Counted from the first letter of the stretch, positions 18,520-29,648 are shown. The stretch is 64,000 nucleotides of DNA from Mycobacteriales bacterium (GCA_035690485.1 DASSKL010000094.1:21757-85756); one strand, 5' to 3'. Notes: generated from the sequence alone by a model not told the origin. Made by a program: numbers and translations.

Positions 18520-20042
18520 GCGAACCCGGCAACCCGCTACGAGACCCGCGGGATCGGCGACTCCCCCGTGTCCCCGCCCCGTGCGCCCTCGTGGTCTTCG
18601 GCGTCACCGGCGACCTGGCGCGCAAGAAGCTGATCCCCGCGGTCTACGACCTGGCCAACCGGGGCCTGCTGCCACCGGGCTTCGTCCTGCTGGGGTTCGC
18701 CCGCCGTGACTGGGGCGCCGGCGAGTTCGAGCAGCTGGCCCGCACGGCGGCGGAGGAGCACTCCCGCACCGGCTTCCGCGAGGAGGTCTGGGCGCGGCTG
18801 GCCGACGGGCTGCGCTTCGTGCCCGGGTCGTTCGACGACGACCATGCCTTCGACACGATGCACGAGGAGCTGGTGCGGCTCGAGGACAGCCACGGCATCA
18901 GCGGCAACGCGGCGTTCTACCTGTCGATCCCGCCGGCGGCCTTCCCGACCGTGCTCAAGCAGCTGTCCCGCACCCGCCTGGCCGACAACAGCGACCGGGG
19001 CGGCTGGCGGCGCGTCGTCGTCGAGAAGCCGTTCGGCCACGACCTCGCGTCGTCACGGGAGCTCAACGCGCTGGTCGACGACGTGTTCACGCCGCCGGAC
19101 GTCTTCCGCATCGACCACTACCTGGGCAAGGAGACCGTCCAGAACATCCTTGCGCTGCGCTTCGCCAACACGCTGTTCGAGCCGCTGTGGAACGTCCACC
19201 ACATCGACTCGGTGCAGATCACGATGGCCGAGGACGTCGGCATCGGCGGCCGCGCCGGCTTCTACGACAAGGCCGGAGCAGCGCGCGACGTGCTGCAGAA
19301 CCACCTGCTGCAGCTGCTCGCGCTCACCGCGATGGAGGAGCCGGTCGCCTTCGACGCCGAGGCGATCCGCACCGAGAAGCTGAAGGTGCTCGGCGCGATC
19401 TCCGTGGCCGACGATCTCGCCACCTACGCCGTGCGCGGGCAGTACGACCAGGGCTGGCTTGCGGGCAGCCGGGTCGCGGGCTACCGCGAGGAGGAGGGCG
19501 TGCCCGCCGACTCGCGGACCGAGACCTTCGCCGCCGTACGCCTCGAGGTCGACACCCGCCGCTGGGCCGGAGTGCCGTTCTACCTGCGCACCGGCAAGCG
19601 CCTGCCCCGGCGGGTCACCGAGGTCGCGATCGTGTTCAGGCGGGCGCCGCACCTGCCCTTCGCGAGCACCGACACGGAGGAACTGGGACACAACCAGCTG
19701 GTCATCCGGGTGCAGCCCGACGAGGGCGTCACGCTGCGCTTCGGCTCCAAGGTGCCGGGGTCGGCGATGGAGGTGCGCGACGTGTCGATGGACTTCCTCT
19801 ACGGAGCCGCCTTCACCGAGTCCTCCCCCGAGGCCTACGAACGGTTGCTGCTCGACGTGCTGCTCGGCGACCAGACGCTGTTCCCGCGCAACGCCGAGGT
19901 GGAGGCCTGCTGGCGGGTAGTCGACCGGCTGGAGGAGTTCTGGGCTGGCCGGCCGCCGGAGCCCTACCGGGCGGGAAGCTGGGGGCCGAGCGGGGCCGAC
20001 GCGATGCTCGCCCGCGACGGGCGGGTCTGGAGGCGGCCATGA
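18516..20042 (+). CDS. zwf: Glucose-6-phosphate dehydrogenase
   Basis: 508 aa. NADP-binding GVTGDLARKKLIPAVYDL near residue 33, the active-site RIDHYLGKETVQN, and the FYLRTGKRLPRR segment are all present. Oxidises glucose-6-phosphate to 6-phosphogluconolactone, feeding the pgl product downstream. The GTG start is inside the pgi stop, indicating coupling. N-terminal Pro/Arg-rich 25 residues precede the Rossmann fold. Confidence 0.96.
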   Translation: MSEPGNPLRDPRDRRLPRVPAPCALVVFGVTGDLARKKLIPAVYDLANRGLLPPGFVLLGFARRDWGAGEFEQLARTAAEEHSRTGFREEVWARLADGLRFVPGSFDDDHAFDTMHEELVRLEDSHGISGNAAFYLSIPPAAFPTVLKQLSRTRLADNSDRGGWRRVVVEKPFGHDLASSRELNALVDDVFTPPDVFRIDHYLGKETVQNILALRFANTLFEPLWNVHHIDSVQITMAEDVGIGGRAGFYDKAGAARDVLQNHLLQLLALTAMEEPVAFDAEAIRTEKLKVLGAISVADDLATYAVRGQYDQGWLAGSRVAGYREEEGVPADSRTETFAAVRLEVDTRRWAGVPFYLRTGKRLPRRVTEVAIVFRRAPHLPFASTDTEELGHNQLVIRVQPDEGVTLRFGSKVPGSAMEVRDVSMDFLYGAAFTESSPEAYERLLLDVLLGDQTLFPRNAEVEACWRVVDRLEEFWAGRPPEPYRAGSWGPSGADAMLARDGRVWRRP

Positions 20043-20055
20043 GGAGGAGCCCGCG

Positions 20056-21015
20056 ATGGTGACCCTCTGGGACACGACCGGCGGTGACGTCGTCTCCGCA
20101 CTCGCCGCCGAGCGGCGGGTCGCCGGCGCCGTGACGTCCGGGCTGGCACTCACGCTCGTGGTGTCCGTCGACGAGCCGCGGGTCGCAGAGGCCACCCAGG
20201 CCGCGGCCGCCGCGGCGGCGGCGCACCCGTGCCGGCTCCTGGTCGTCGTACGCCGGTCCCTCGACTCCGACAACCGGCTCGACGCCGAGGTGTCGATCGG
20301 CGGCCGGTTCGGCCCGGCCGAGTCGGTGGTGCTGAGGATGTGGGGCCGGCTCACCCTGCACGCCGAGTCGGTGGTGCTGCCGCTGCTCGCGCCGGACGCG
20401 CCGGTCGTCACCTGGTGGCACGGCCCGCCGCCCGAGCAGATCGCGACCGACCCGCTGGGCGTGCTCGCCGACCGGCGGATCACCGACTGCGTGCAGGCGG
20501 CCGACCCCCTGGCCGCCCTGCGCGCGCGGGCCGACGACTACGCGCCCGGAGACACCGACCTGGCCTGGGCGCGCACGACCCGCTGGCGCAGCCTGCTCGC
20601 GTCGACGTTCGACACCTCACCCGGCACGGCGACCGCGGGCCGGGTGGCGGCCGAGGCCGGCAGCCCGACCGCCGCGCTGCTCGCCGGCTGGCTGCGGGCG
20701 CGGCTCGGCGTGCCCGTCGAGCAGGAGACCAGCGACGGCCCGGGCATCACCGGCGTTGCCGTCGACGTCGACGGCGACCGCGTCACGATCGACCGGCCCG
20801 ACGGGCAGGTGACGATCCTGTCGCTGCCCGGCCAGCCGGAGCGACGGCTCCCCCTCGGCCGACGCGACCTCGGCGACCTGCTCGCCGAGGAGGTACGCCG
20901 CCTCGACGCCGACGAGCCCTACGCCGACGCGCTGTCCGCCGCCACCGGCGTGAGCGGCCTGCAGGACCGGGCCCCGCGCCGCCGGCACATCTGGCGGGAG
21001 CCCGCCGCGTCATGA
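20056..21015 (+). CDS. opcA: Glucose-6-phosphate dehydrogenase assembly protein OpcA
   Basis: 319 aa, an OpcA-family protein, which activates or assembles Zwf in cyanobacteria and actinobacteria. Family features: GRVTLHAESVVLPLLAPDAPVVTWWHG-like block near residue 100 and ITDCVQAADPLAALRARADDYAPGDTDLAWARTTRWRSLLAS. GGAGGAG lies just before the ATG. Position between zwf and pgl is conserved in actinobacteria. Confidence 0.95.
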   Translation: MVTLWDTTGGDVVSALAAERRVAGAVTSGLALTLVVSVDEPRVAEATQAAAAAAAAHPCRLLVVVRRSLDSDNRLDAEVSIGGRFGPAESVVLRMWGRLTLHAESVVLPLLAPDAPVVTWWHGPPPEQIATDPLGVLADRRITDCVQAADPLAALRARADDYAPGDTDLAWARTTRWRSLLASTFDTSPGTATAGRVAAEAGSPTAALLAGWLRARLGVPVEQETSDGPGITGVAVDVDGDRVTIDRPDGQVTILSLPGQPERRLPLGRRDLGDLLAEEVRRLDADEPYADALSAATGVSGLQDRAPRRRHIWREPAAS

Positions 21016-21791
21016 CGCCTCCGCTGGTCGTCGTACACCACGACGCGGACCTGCTGGCAAAGGCCGTGGCCGCGCGGCTGGTGACCGCGCTGGTCGACGC
21101 TCAGGCCGCGCGCGGCACCGCGTCGGTCGTGCTCACCGGCGGCGGCATCGGCACGCGGGTGCTGCGCACCCTGCGCGACTCACCGGCCCGCGACGCCGTC
21201 GACTGGCAGCACCTCGACGTGTGGTGGGGCGACGAGCGCTTCCTACCGGCCGGCCACCCGGAGCGCAACGAGACCCAGGCGCGCGAGGCACTGCTCGACC
21301 ACGTGCGCTGCCCGACCGACCGGGTGCACCCGATGCCCGCGACCGGGGGGCAGTACGGCGACGACCCGGAGGCCGCGGCCGCCACCTACGCCGCCGAGCT
21401 TCGGCGAGCGACCCGGCCGGAGGACCACGGCGAGGTGCCGGTGTTCGACGTGCTGCTGCTCGGGGTCGGCCCCGATGGGCACGTGGCGTCGCTGTTCCCC
21501 GAGGCGCCGGCGGTGCACGACGAGCGAACCGTGGTCGCCGTGCGGGGCGCCCCGAAGCCGCCGCCCACCCGATTGTCGTTGACGTTCCCTGCGATCACCG
21601 CGGCGCGCGAGGTGTGGGTGATGGCGACCGGACGGGAGAAGGCGGGGGCGGCACGGCTCGCACTGTCGGGCGCCGGCCGGGTGCAGGTGCCGGCCGCCGG
21701 CGCGGTGGGCCGCCAGCGAACCCTGTGGCTGCTCGACCGGGAGGCCGCGAGCGCACTGCCGCACGACCTCGCGCGGATCGCTTCACCCTGA
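21012..21791 (+). CDS. pgl: 6-phosphogluconolactonase
   Basis: 259 aa of the NagB/DevB fold. Hydrolyses 6-phosphogluconolactone. Motifs: VVLTGGGIGTRVLRTL near residue 37, DVWWGDERFLPAGHPERNETQARE, LLLGVGPDGHVASLFP, and RLSLTFPAITAAREVWVMATGREKA. Start overlaps the opcA stop (ATGA). Last gene of the operon. Confidence 0.95.
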   Translation: MTPPLVVVHHDADLLAKAVAARLVTALVDAQAARGTASVVLTGGGIGTRVLRTLRDSPARDAVDWQHLDVWWGDERFLPAGHPERNETQAREALLDHVRCPTDRVHPMPATGGQYGDDPEAAAATYAAELRRATRPEDHGEVPVFDVLLLGVGPDGHVASLFPEAPAVHDERTVVAVRGAPKPPPTRLSLTFPAITAAREVWVMATGREKAGAARLALSGAGRVQVPAAGAVGRQRTLWLLDREAASALPHDLARIASP

Positions 21792-21875
21792 CGGGCGGGC
21801 GGGTGCGAGCGCGGCGTGCCCGGAGGGCAGGTAAGCGCCCGAGAACGCCGCGGGCCGAAGCCCAGGGGCGGTCGG

Positions 21876-22211
21876 CTACTTGTTGCCGCGGAGCTGGGAG
21901 AGAGCCTCGGCGAGGATCGCCTCGCCGTCGGTGTCGTTGCGGCGTTCGCGCACGTAGGCGAGGTGGGTCTTGTAGGGCTCGGTCTTCGGCGGGGCGGGCG
22001 GGTTGTCCTTGTCGCGGCTCGCCGGGTAGCCGCACCGCGGGCAGTCCCAGACGTCGGGGATCACCGCTTCGACCGCGAACGACGGCCTGGTCTCGTGCTG
22101 GTTGGCGCACCAGAACGCCACTCGCCGGCGGGGTGCGGACTCGCCGCGCTCCGCCTCGCCCATGGGACCGGCCCCCACCCGGCTGCCCCGGATCGCGCTA
22201 CCACCAGCCAC
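21876..22211 (-). CDS. rbpA: RNA polymerase-binding protein RbpA
   Basis: 111 aa. RbpA binds RNA polymerase and the principal sigma factor and stabilises open complexes; it is restricted to actinobacteria. The N-terminal tail (AIRGSRVGAGPMGEAERGE), the metal-binding core (FWCANQHE ... WDCPRCGYPA) and the C-terminal EPYKTHLAYVRERRNDTDGEAILAEAL are near-canonical. GTG 22211 is chosen over a TTG two codons upstream because GAGGAG is 8 nt away and the family begins at MASGNAIRG. Confidence 0.97.
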   Translation of the reverse strand: MAGGSAIRGSRVGAGPMGEAERGESAPRRRVAFWCANQHETRPSFAVEAVIPDVWDCPRCGYPASRDKDNPPAPPKTEPYKTHLAYVRERRNDTDGEAILAEALSQLRGNK

Positions 22212-22270
22212 GGTCAAGACTCCTCAGTCAACGCGACGGCACCTGCGGTCGAGTGTAAGTGCCGGTGCGA

Positions 22271-22510
22271 TCAGCCGCCCGGGCTCAGCAACAACTCGAG
22301 GGCGACGATGGAGGCGAACCAGATGATCCCGGTGATGATCGTCAGCCGGTCGAGGTTCTTCTCCACGACGGAGGAGCCCGACAGGGACGAGGAGACGCCG
22401 CCGCCGAAAAGGTCGGACAGACCGCCGCCCTTGCCGCGGTGCAGCAGGATCAGCGCCACGAGCAGCAGGCTCGTGACCAACAGGATGGCGGCGATCGCTG
22501 CGCTCAGCAC
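22271..22510 (-). CDS. secG: Preprotein translocase subunit SecG
   Basis: 79 aa with two membrane helices separated by a Gly/Ser-rich loop (HRGKGGGLSDLFGGGVSSSLSGS), the SecG hallmark. Part of the SecYEG channel. GAGGAG precedes the GTG by 6 nt. In most actinobacteria it follows tpiA directly; here the dpp operon lies between. Confidence 0.94.
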   Translation of the reverse strand: MLSAAIAAILLVTSLLLVALILLHRGKGGGLSDLFGGGVSSSLSGSSVVEKNLDRLTIITGIIWFASIVALELLLSPGG

Positions 22511-22618
22511 GGAATGCTCCTCGTCGTACGCCGGTCAGCCGGGTCCGGCACTTGCAGGGTACGCCACGCGCCGCGCCGCGTCGGGCGGCGCAGGTGGCGC
22601 GTCGCCGTGGCGCCGCGG

Positions 22619-23676
<1,058 letters not shown>

Positions 23677-23680
<4 letters not shown>

Positions 23681-24783
23681 GCCTCGACCTCGTCGCCGGT
23701 GGCGTCGGCTGCCGGCAACGCGCCGACCTCCTCCAGTACCTGGTCGTCGACGGCCGTGGCCGCGAAGACGTCGCCGGGCCGCACACCTTCGAGCTCGTGC
23801 GAGAAGTGGCAGGCCGCCACGTGGCCGGGGCGGGTGGTCGGGCGCAGCTCCGGCTCCTTCTCGTCGCAGATCGGCCGGGACAGCGGGCACCGCGGCGAGA
23901 ACGGACAGCCGGGCGGCAGCGCGATCAGCGACGGCGGGGCGCCGACGATCGGGGTGAGCTTGTGCTCGCGGCTGCGCTCGACGTCGAGGCGCGGCAAGCT
24001 GCCGAGCAGCCCGAGCGTGTAGGGCATCCGCGGCTCGTAGTAGATCTCGTCGACGGTGCCGATCTCGACCGGGCGGCCGGCGTACATGACCAGCACCCGG
24101 TCGGCCTGGCCGGCCACGACGCCGAGGTCGTGGGTGATGAGGACCATCGCGGCCCCGGCCTCGCGGCGGGCGTCGCCGAGCGCCTCAAGCACCTGCGCCT
24201 GCACGGTCACGTCGAGGGCGGTCGTCGGCTCGTCGGCGATGATGACGTCGGGGTAGTTGGCCATCGCGATGGCGATGACCGCCCGCTGCCTCATGCCGCC
24301 GGAGAACTCGTGCGGGTAGTTGTCGACACGTTCCGAGGCGTTGGGGATGCCGACGATCTCGAGCAGCCGCACCGCGCGGTCACGGGCTTCGTGCTTGTCG
24401 ATGTGGTTGTGGGCCCGGATGCCTTCGGCGATCTGGTCACCGACGGCGTAGACCGGGTTGAGCGACGTCATCGGGTCCTGGAAGATCATGGCGATCTTCG
24501 CGCCGCGCACCCGCGACATCGTCTTGTCGTCGGCGCCGAGCAGCTGCTGGCCCTCGAAGCGCACCGCACCGCTGATGCGCGCCGACCGCGGCAGCAGGCC
24601 CATCACCGCGAGCGAGGTGACCGACTTGCCCGAGCCCGACTCCCCGACGATCCCGAGCACCTCGCCCCGCCGGATCTCGTAGCTGACCCCGCGGACGGCC
24701 CGGACCAGACCGTCCTCGGTCGGGAAGCTGACGTTGAGGTCCTCGACCTCGAGGACGACGTCGCGCTCAGCGGGGACGGTCAT
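23677..24783 (-). CDS. dppD: Peptide ABC transporter ATP-binding protein (DppD/OppD type)
   Basis: 368 aa. Walker A GESGSGKSVTSL, signature HEFSGGMRQRAVIAIAM, Walker B DVIIADEPTTALD, and the C-terminal PGCPFSPRCPLSRPICDEKEPEL cysteine block shared by peptide-importer ATPases. The C-terminus is extended by about 40 acidic residues (DVFAATAVDDQVLEEVGALPAADATGDEVEA), longer than usual. Start overlaps the dppC stop by 4 nt. Confidence 0.94.
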
Positions 24784-25772
24784 GCGCGGACCCGGGTCTG
24801 CTGGGGGTCGAAGGCGTCCCGCAGGCCGTCGCCGATGAAGTTGATCGTCAGCGCGATGAGGATGATGAAGACTCCCGGGAAGTAGAACAGCCACGGCCTG
24901 GTGTCGATCGCGGTCTGCGCGTTGCTGACGAGCAGGCCGAGCGAGGTGTCGGGGGCCTGCACGCCGAAGCCGAGATAGGACAGGGCCGTCTCGAGCAGGA
25001 TGCCGATCGCGACGAGGATCGTCAGGTTGACGATGATCGGTCCGAGCGTGTTGGGGATCAGGTGCCGGCCGATGATCCGCACGTCGGAGGCGCCGAGGGC
25101 GCGCGAGGCTTCGATGAACTCCTTCTCCCGCAGCGACAGCACGACACCGCGTACGACGCGGGACACGTAGGCCCACTGCAGCCCGCCGATGATCGCCGCG
25201 ATCAGCAGCCAGCTGCCACCGCCGACGTTGTGCCCCAGCACGGCCGCGACCGCGATCAGCGGCAGCGTCAGCACCAGGTCGGCGACGCGCATGAGGACCG
25301 TGTCGGTGATCCCTCGGTAGTAGCCCGAGACCGCACCCCAGATGGTGCCGACCGTGCCCGAGAACACGGCGATGAGCAGCGCGATCTCGACCGACCGCTG
25401 GGTGCCGCGCAGCACGAGCGCGAACTCGTCCTTGCCCAGGTTGTCGGTGCCGAACGGGTGCTTCAGCGACGGGCCGACGGACACGTCGGGACCGCTGAAC
25501 GTGTAGCTGAAGCGCCAGAAGTGCCCGCCGACGAACGCCAGCAGCACGAGGGCGATGAACACGAACAGGCTGGCGACCGCGGCCTTGTGCTGCAGGAAGC
25601 GCCCGATGATGAGGCTGGTCTGGGTGCGCTGCCGCACCGTGAACTCGCGCTCGACCGGCGCGCCGGCGATCGACGACCCCGCGCCGGTCTCGGTCGGCGC
25701 CTTGACGTGCAGCGTCGTGTCGCCCTCGAGGGGCTCACCGACCGGCGCCTCGCCGGTGAATCGGTCAGTCAT
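24780..25772 (-). CDS. dppC: Peptide ABC transporter permease (DppC/OppC type)
   Basis: 330 aa. A hydrophilic N-terminal tail of about 60 residues precedes the first helix; the rest has five further helices, with the HPFGTDNLGKDEFALVLRGTQRSVEIAL periplasmic start and the EAA loop EFIEASRALGASDVRIIGRHLIPNTLGPI. ATG 25772 has GAGGA upstream and overlaps the end of dppB by 8 nt. Confidence 0.93.
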   Translation of the reverse strand: MTDRFTGEAPVGEPLEGDTTLHVKAPTETGAGSSIAGAPVEREFTVRQRTQTSLIIGRFLQHKAAVASLFVFIALVLLAFVGGHFWRFSYTFSGPDVSVGPSLKHPFGTDNLGKDEFALVLRGTQRSVEIALLIAVFSGTVGTIWGAVSGYYRGITDTVLMRVADLVLTLPLIAVAAVLGHNVGGGSWLLIAAIIGGLQWAYVSRVVRGVVLSLREKEFIEASRALGASDVRIIGRHLIPNTLGPIIVNLTILVAIGILLETALSYLGFGVQAPDTSLGLLVSNAQTAIDTRPWLFYFPGVFIILIALTINFIGDGLRDAFDPQQTRVRA

Positions 25773-26748
25773 AGCGGATCCTCGGGTCAAGTACGGCGTA
25801 GAGGAGGTCGGCGATCAGGTTGAACAGGATCACGACGATCGCGAAGACCAGCAGCCAGGCCTCGACCGCGAAGACGTCACGGGAGCGGATCGACTGCAGC
25901 AGGTAGTCACCCATGCCGTGCCACTGGAAGACGGTCTCGGTGATGATCGCGCCACCGATGATGCCGGCGAGGTCGAGCGCGGTGACGGTCGCCAGCGGGA
26001 TCAGCGCGGTGCGCAGGGCGTGCTTGACCATGACCCGCCGGTTGGACAGGCCCTTCGCGCGAGCCAGCCGGACGTAGTCGCTGTTGAGCACCTCGAGCAT
26101 CGAACCGCGCTGATAACGGCTCCACGCGGCGTAGGAGATCAGGGCCAGCGAGATCGTCGGCAGGATCATGTGGCCCGTGATGTCGGTGAAGTTGTTCCAG
26201 GCGCCCGATGGTGCGGGCACCGACTGCTCACCGATCGTGTAGAAGACCTGGTCGCCCATCTTCTCGTTGGCCCAGATGCCGCCCTGCTTGAGCAGCAGCG
26301 CCAGCCAGAACGACGGCATGGCAAGGAAGAGGAAACCGAAGAACGTCGCCGTGTAGTCGGTCACGGAGTACTGCTTGACCGCGCTGATGACGCCGACGAC
26401 GACCGCGAGGATCAGCGCCAGGATCATCGCCGCGAAGACCAGCCGCAGCGTGACGCCGAGCCGGCTGACGATCTCGGTGCGGATGTTGTCGGTCGGGTTG
26501 ACCGACGGTCCGAAGTTGCCGTGGAGCACCAGACCTTTGATCCAGTGCCAGTAGCGCTCGAAGAGCCCCTGGTCGAGCCACAGCCGGTGCTCCAGCGCGT
26601 GGATCACCTGCGGGGACGGCGGTGGGTTGCGGGCCTTCAGGTCGTTGACCGGGTTGCCGCTGGTCGCGACCATCACGAAGACCACGAACGACGAGACCAC
26701 GACGATCGGGATCGACACCGCGAGCCGTCTGATCGAGTAGGAGAGCAA
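25765..26748 (-). CDS. dppB: Peptide ABC transporter permease (DppB/OppB type)
   Basis: 327 aa from TTG 26748. Six-helix permease with the typical N-terminal SYSIRRLAVSIPIVVVSSFVVFVMV, the LGVTLRLVFAAMILALILAVVVGVISA region and the EAA loop DYVRLARAKGLSNRRVMVKHALRTALIPLAT. TTG 26748 is chosen for GGGAGG 6 nt upstream and for agreement with the family N-terminus; an upstream GTG (26814) would add 22 Arg-rich residues and is less likely. Confidence 0.9.
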   Translation of the reverse strand: MLSYSIRRLAVSIPIVVVSSFVVFVMVATSGNPVNDLKARNPPPSPQVIHALEHRLWLDQGLFERYWHWIKGLVLHGNFGPSVNPTDNIRTEIVSRLGVTLRLVFAAMILALILAVVVGVISAVKQYSVTDYTATFFGFLFLAMPSFWLALLLKQGGIWANEKMGDQVFYTIGEQSVPAPSGAWNNFTDITGHMILPTISLALISYAAWSRYQRGSMLEVLNSDYVRLARAKGLSNRRVMVKHALRTALIPLATVTALDLAGIIGGAIITETVFQWHGMGDYLLQSIRSRDVFAVEAWLLVFAIVVILFNLIADLLYAVLDPRIRYD

Positions 26749-26888
26749 CCGCCGCCTCCCGGGCAGGTCGACAGGTCGCCGCCGGACACCGGTCGGGCAT
26801 CCGCGGCGCCACACAGGCTATCCGGATGAAGCCGGTCTGCGGCGCATTCCGGCCAGCATCACGGGGTCGTGGATCGGGGCCATGCGAA

Positions 26889-26918
26889 GGGCCGGCCCGC
26901 GGTGCGGCGGGCCGGCCC
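26889..26918 (-). terminator. Strong hairpin between dppA and dppB
   Basis: Perfect 12-bp inverted repeat GGGCCGGCCCGC (26889-26900) and its complement (26907-26918) around a 6-nt loop, 35 nt after the dppA stop. No U-tract follows on either strand. In transport operons such a structure after the binding-protein gene commonly stabilises its mRNA or partly terminates, raising its level over the permeases. Confidence 0.6.
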
Positions 26919-26952
26919 CTGCATGACCTTCGAAGGTCGCCTCAGGCGAGGA

Positions 26953-28695
26953 TCAGCTGGCCTTGGCCAGACCCCACTCGCCGGCGTTGTACGGCGGACC
27001 AACGTTGGTGTTGTTGTTGCGGATGTTGACGTACTTCTTCTGGACCACGAGGTACGTCGGCTTCTGGTACAGCGGCAGGACGTAGGCGTCCTTCGACATG
27101 AGCTCGTCGGCCTTGTTGAGGTTGTCGCGCGACTTGCTCACGTCGGTCGACGACGCGGCCTCCTTCAGAAGCTGGTCGACCTGCGGGTTGCTGTAGTGGC
27201 CGTAGTTGCCACCCGCGTCGGTCTCCCACAGCTGCTCCGCACCGCTGAACGGGTACGGCGTGTCGACCCAGGCGAACACGATGACATCGAAGTCGCCCTT
27301 GCTCAGGGTGCCACCGAGGTCGTCGGTCGGCTGCACGTTGACCGTGATGCCGAGCTGCTTCATCGAGGCGGCGAACAGCTCGCACTCGTTCTGACGGACC
27401 TGGTTGCCGACCGTGTAGCGGATCCGGAACGGACCCACGGCCTTGCCGCTCTTGTCCTTCAGCGCGGTGCCCACGCCGGTGTAGCCGGCGTCGGTCAGCA
27501 TCTTCTTCGCTGCCGTGACGTCACCACTGCCCTGAGCCTTCGGCAGGTTGTCCTGGTAGCCCGGCTGCCCCGGCACGAACATGTGGCTGTTCAGGGGCTT
27601 CGCCGTGGGGTCGAACTGGCCGACCGTCTTCTTGATGATGTCGTCGCGGTTGACCGCGGTGAACATCGCCTGACGGAGCGTGACGTCCTGCAGCGCGGGG
27701 TTCTTCAGGTTGAGGTCGAAGTGCTCCCACACGAGGCCGTGGCCGATGTTGGAGATCACACCCGGGATCTGCTTCACCTGGCTTACCAGGTCGACCTCGG
27801 GCTGGGGGTACATGCCCTGGATCTCGTTGTTCTGCAGGGCCGTCGGCTCCTGCGTCGCGTCGGTGATGATCCGGAAGATCAGCGTGCTGAGCTGGGCCTT
27901 CTTGCCGAAGTACTTGTCGTTCGGCACCAGCGTCACAGCGACGTTGTTCTCGAACTTCTGGATCGTGTAGGGCCCACCGGAGTAGGTCGGGACGTTCTTC
28001 GCGAACCAGTCGTTGAAGGTGCTCGCGATGCCGTCCGGGGTGTTGATGTCACCGTGCTGCGCGGCGATGTGGGCCGGGTAGAGCGGGCCGAACAGCGCCT
28101 GCCAGTCGGTGTAGGGCTTCTTGAAGACGACGGTCACGGTCTTGCCGTTGTCGGACGGCGTCAGCGACTGGATGTCGTCGTAACCCGAGGTCGTCGCCGG
28201 CGTGCACTTCGGGCACTGCGCGGGGTCCTGGGTCTTCCAGTTGTACTCGAAGTCCTTGGCGTCGATCGGCGTGCCGTCGTTCCACTTCGCGTTGGGCTGG
28301 ATCTTGTAGACGATCGTCTGGGGGTCTGTCTTGGTCTGCTCGGCCGAGACCATCAGGTCCTTGTTGAGGTGACCGGTCAGGTCCGGGTAGGGCACGAAGA
28401 CGGACGGCAGCACACCGTCGAGGACCTCGGCGGTCTCGAACGTGTTGCCGTCGGCGGTATTCAGGCTCCAGTCGTTGATGTTCTTCTCGATGGCGTAGGA
28501 GAAGGTGCCGGTGCCCGTGGTGGTGCCCGAGTTGCAGGTGTTCGGGTTGCTGTCGCAGTCGCCGAACCCGCTCGAGGACTGGTTGTTACCGCCGGTGGTG
28601 CCGCCGCCTCCCCCGCTGCTGCCACCGCAGGCGGTGAGCGCCAAAGCGCCGGCCGCCACGATGGTCAGGCCCGTATAGAGCCGCCTTCGCTTCAT
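26953..28695 (-). CDS. dppA: Peptide/nickel-type ABC transporter substrate-binding lipoprotein
   Basis: 580 aa, solute-binding family 5. Signal peptide MKRRRLYTGLTIVAAGALALTAC with lipobox LTAC, then a Gly/Ser/Thr linker, so it is a membrane-anchored extracellular lipoprotein. The domain shows IVYKIQPNAKWNDGTPIDAKDFEYNW and later LRQAMFTAVNRDDIIK, typical of DppA/OppA. Residues include a PAQCPKCTPATTS insert with two cysteines. AAAGGGAG lies 5 nt before the ATG. First gene of the operon. The actual ligand cannot be read from the sequence. Confidence 0.94.
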   Translation of the reverse strand: MKRRRLYTGLTIVAAGALALTACGGSSGGGGGTTGGNNQSSSGFGDCDSNPNTCNSGTTTGTGTFSYAIEKNINDWSLNTADGNTFETAEVLDGVLPSVFVPYPDLTGHLNKDLMVSAEQTKTDPQTIVYKIQPNAKWNDGTPIDAKDFEYNWKTQDPAQCPKCTPATTSGYDDIQSLTPSDNGKTVTVVFKKPYTDWQALFGPLYPAHIAAQHGDINTPDGIASTFNDWFAKNVPTYSGGPYTIQKFENNVAVTLVPNDKYFGKKAQLSTLIFRIITDATQEPTALQNNEIQGMYPQPEVDLVSQVKQIPGVISNIGHGLVWEHFDLNLKNPALQDVTLRQAMFTAVNRDDIIKKTVGQFDPTAKPLNSHMFVPGQPGYQDNLPKAQGSGDVTAAKKMLTDAGYTGVGTALKDKSGKAVGPFRIRYTVGNQVRQNECELFAASMKQLGITVNVQPTDDLGGTLSKGDFDVIVFAWVDTPYPFSGAEQLWETDAGGNYGHYSNPQVDQLLKEAASSTDVSKSRDNLNKADELMSKDAYVLPLYQKPTYLVVQKKYVNIRNNNTNVGPPYNAGEWGLAKAS

Positions 28696-28862
28696 CTGAC
28701 TCCCTTTCCCGCGGCCCTGTGATGGCCGCCAGCCGTCGTGCAGCCGTTGTCCGGCTACCCGACCGGGCACAATACGACGCGCCCGGTGTTAGGTGCAGTA
28801 AGGGCACGCCGTTCCGCGCCAACCGTGACGAACACGTTATGCAGTCGTGACCGACGGTGCGG

Positions 28863-29645
28863 TCAGGCTCCGGAGCGGTCGAACCGCACGATCCGGGCGA
28901 AGTCGTCGGCCACCAGGCTCGCACCGCCGACGAGCGCCCCGTCGACGTCGGGCTCGGCCATGATCGCCGTGATGTTGTCGGGCTTCACCGATCCGCCGTA
29001 CAGGATGCGGACGCCGTCGGCCAGGTCGCCGGTGTAGAGCTCGGCGAGAGCGGAGCGCACCTCGCCGCAGACCTCCTGCGCGTCCTGGGGCGTCGCCGTC
29101 TCGCCGGTGCCGATCGCCCAGATCGGCTCGTAGGCGATGACCAGGCTGCGGGCCTGCTCGGCCGGCAGCCCTTGCAGGGCGCCCTGCAGCTGGCTGCAGC
29201 AGTGCGCGACGTGACCTTCGGCCCGGCGTACGTCGAGGTCCTCGCCCACGCACAGGATCGGGGTGATGCCGTTGCGGTAGGCGGCCTGCACCTTCGCCGC
29301 GACGAGCTCGTCGGTCTCGTGGTGGTGCTGTCGCCGCTCGGAGTGCCCGATGCAGACGTAGGAGCAGCCGAGCTTGGCGAGCATGGGCCCGGACACCTCG
29401 CCGGTGTAGGCGCCGGAGTCGTGGGCGCTGAGGTCCTGCGCCCCATAGCGGATCAGGAGCTTGTCGCCGTCGACGAGCGTCTGGACGCTGCGCAGGTCGG
29501 TGTAGGGCGGGAGTACGACGACCTCGCGGTCCTCGAAATCCTTGTCCTGCAGGGAGAATGCCAGCTTCTGGACCAGCGCGATGGCCTCGAGGTGGTTGAG
29601 GTTCATCTTCCAGTTGCCCGCGAGCAGCGGGGTGCGTGCGGTCAC
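28863..29645 (-). CDS. tpiA: Triosephosphate isomerase
   Basis: 260 aa TIM barrel. Active-site residues visible: GNWKMN (Lys), IGHSERRQ (His), [11 protein letters not shown] (Glu), and the phosphate-binding [11 protein letters not shown]. Interconverts glyceraldehyde-3-phosphate and dihydroxyacetone phosphate. GTG start lies 3 nt after the pgk stop, so it is cotranscribed with gap and pgk. Confidence 0.97.
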   Translation of the reverse strand: MTARTPLLAGNWKMNLNHLEAIALVQKLAFSLQDKDFEDREVVVLPPYTDLRSVQTLVDGDKLLIRYGAQDLSAHDSGAYTGEVSGPMLAKLGCSYVCIGHSERRQHHHETDELVAAKVQAAYRNGITPILCVGEDLDVRRAEGHVAHCCSQLQGALQGLPAEQARSLVIAYEPIWAIGTGETATPQDAQEVCGEVRSALAELYTGDLADGVRILYGGSVKPDNITAIMAEPDVDGALVGGASLVADDFARIVRFDRSGA

Positions 29646-29648
29646 GAG

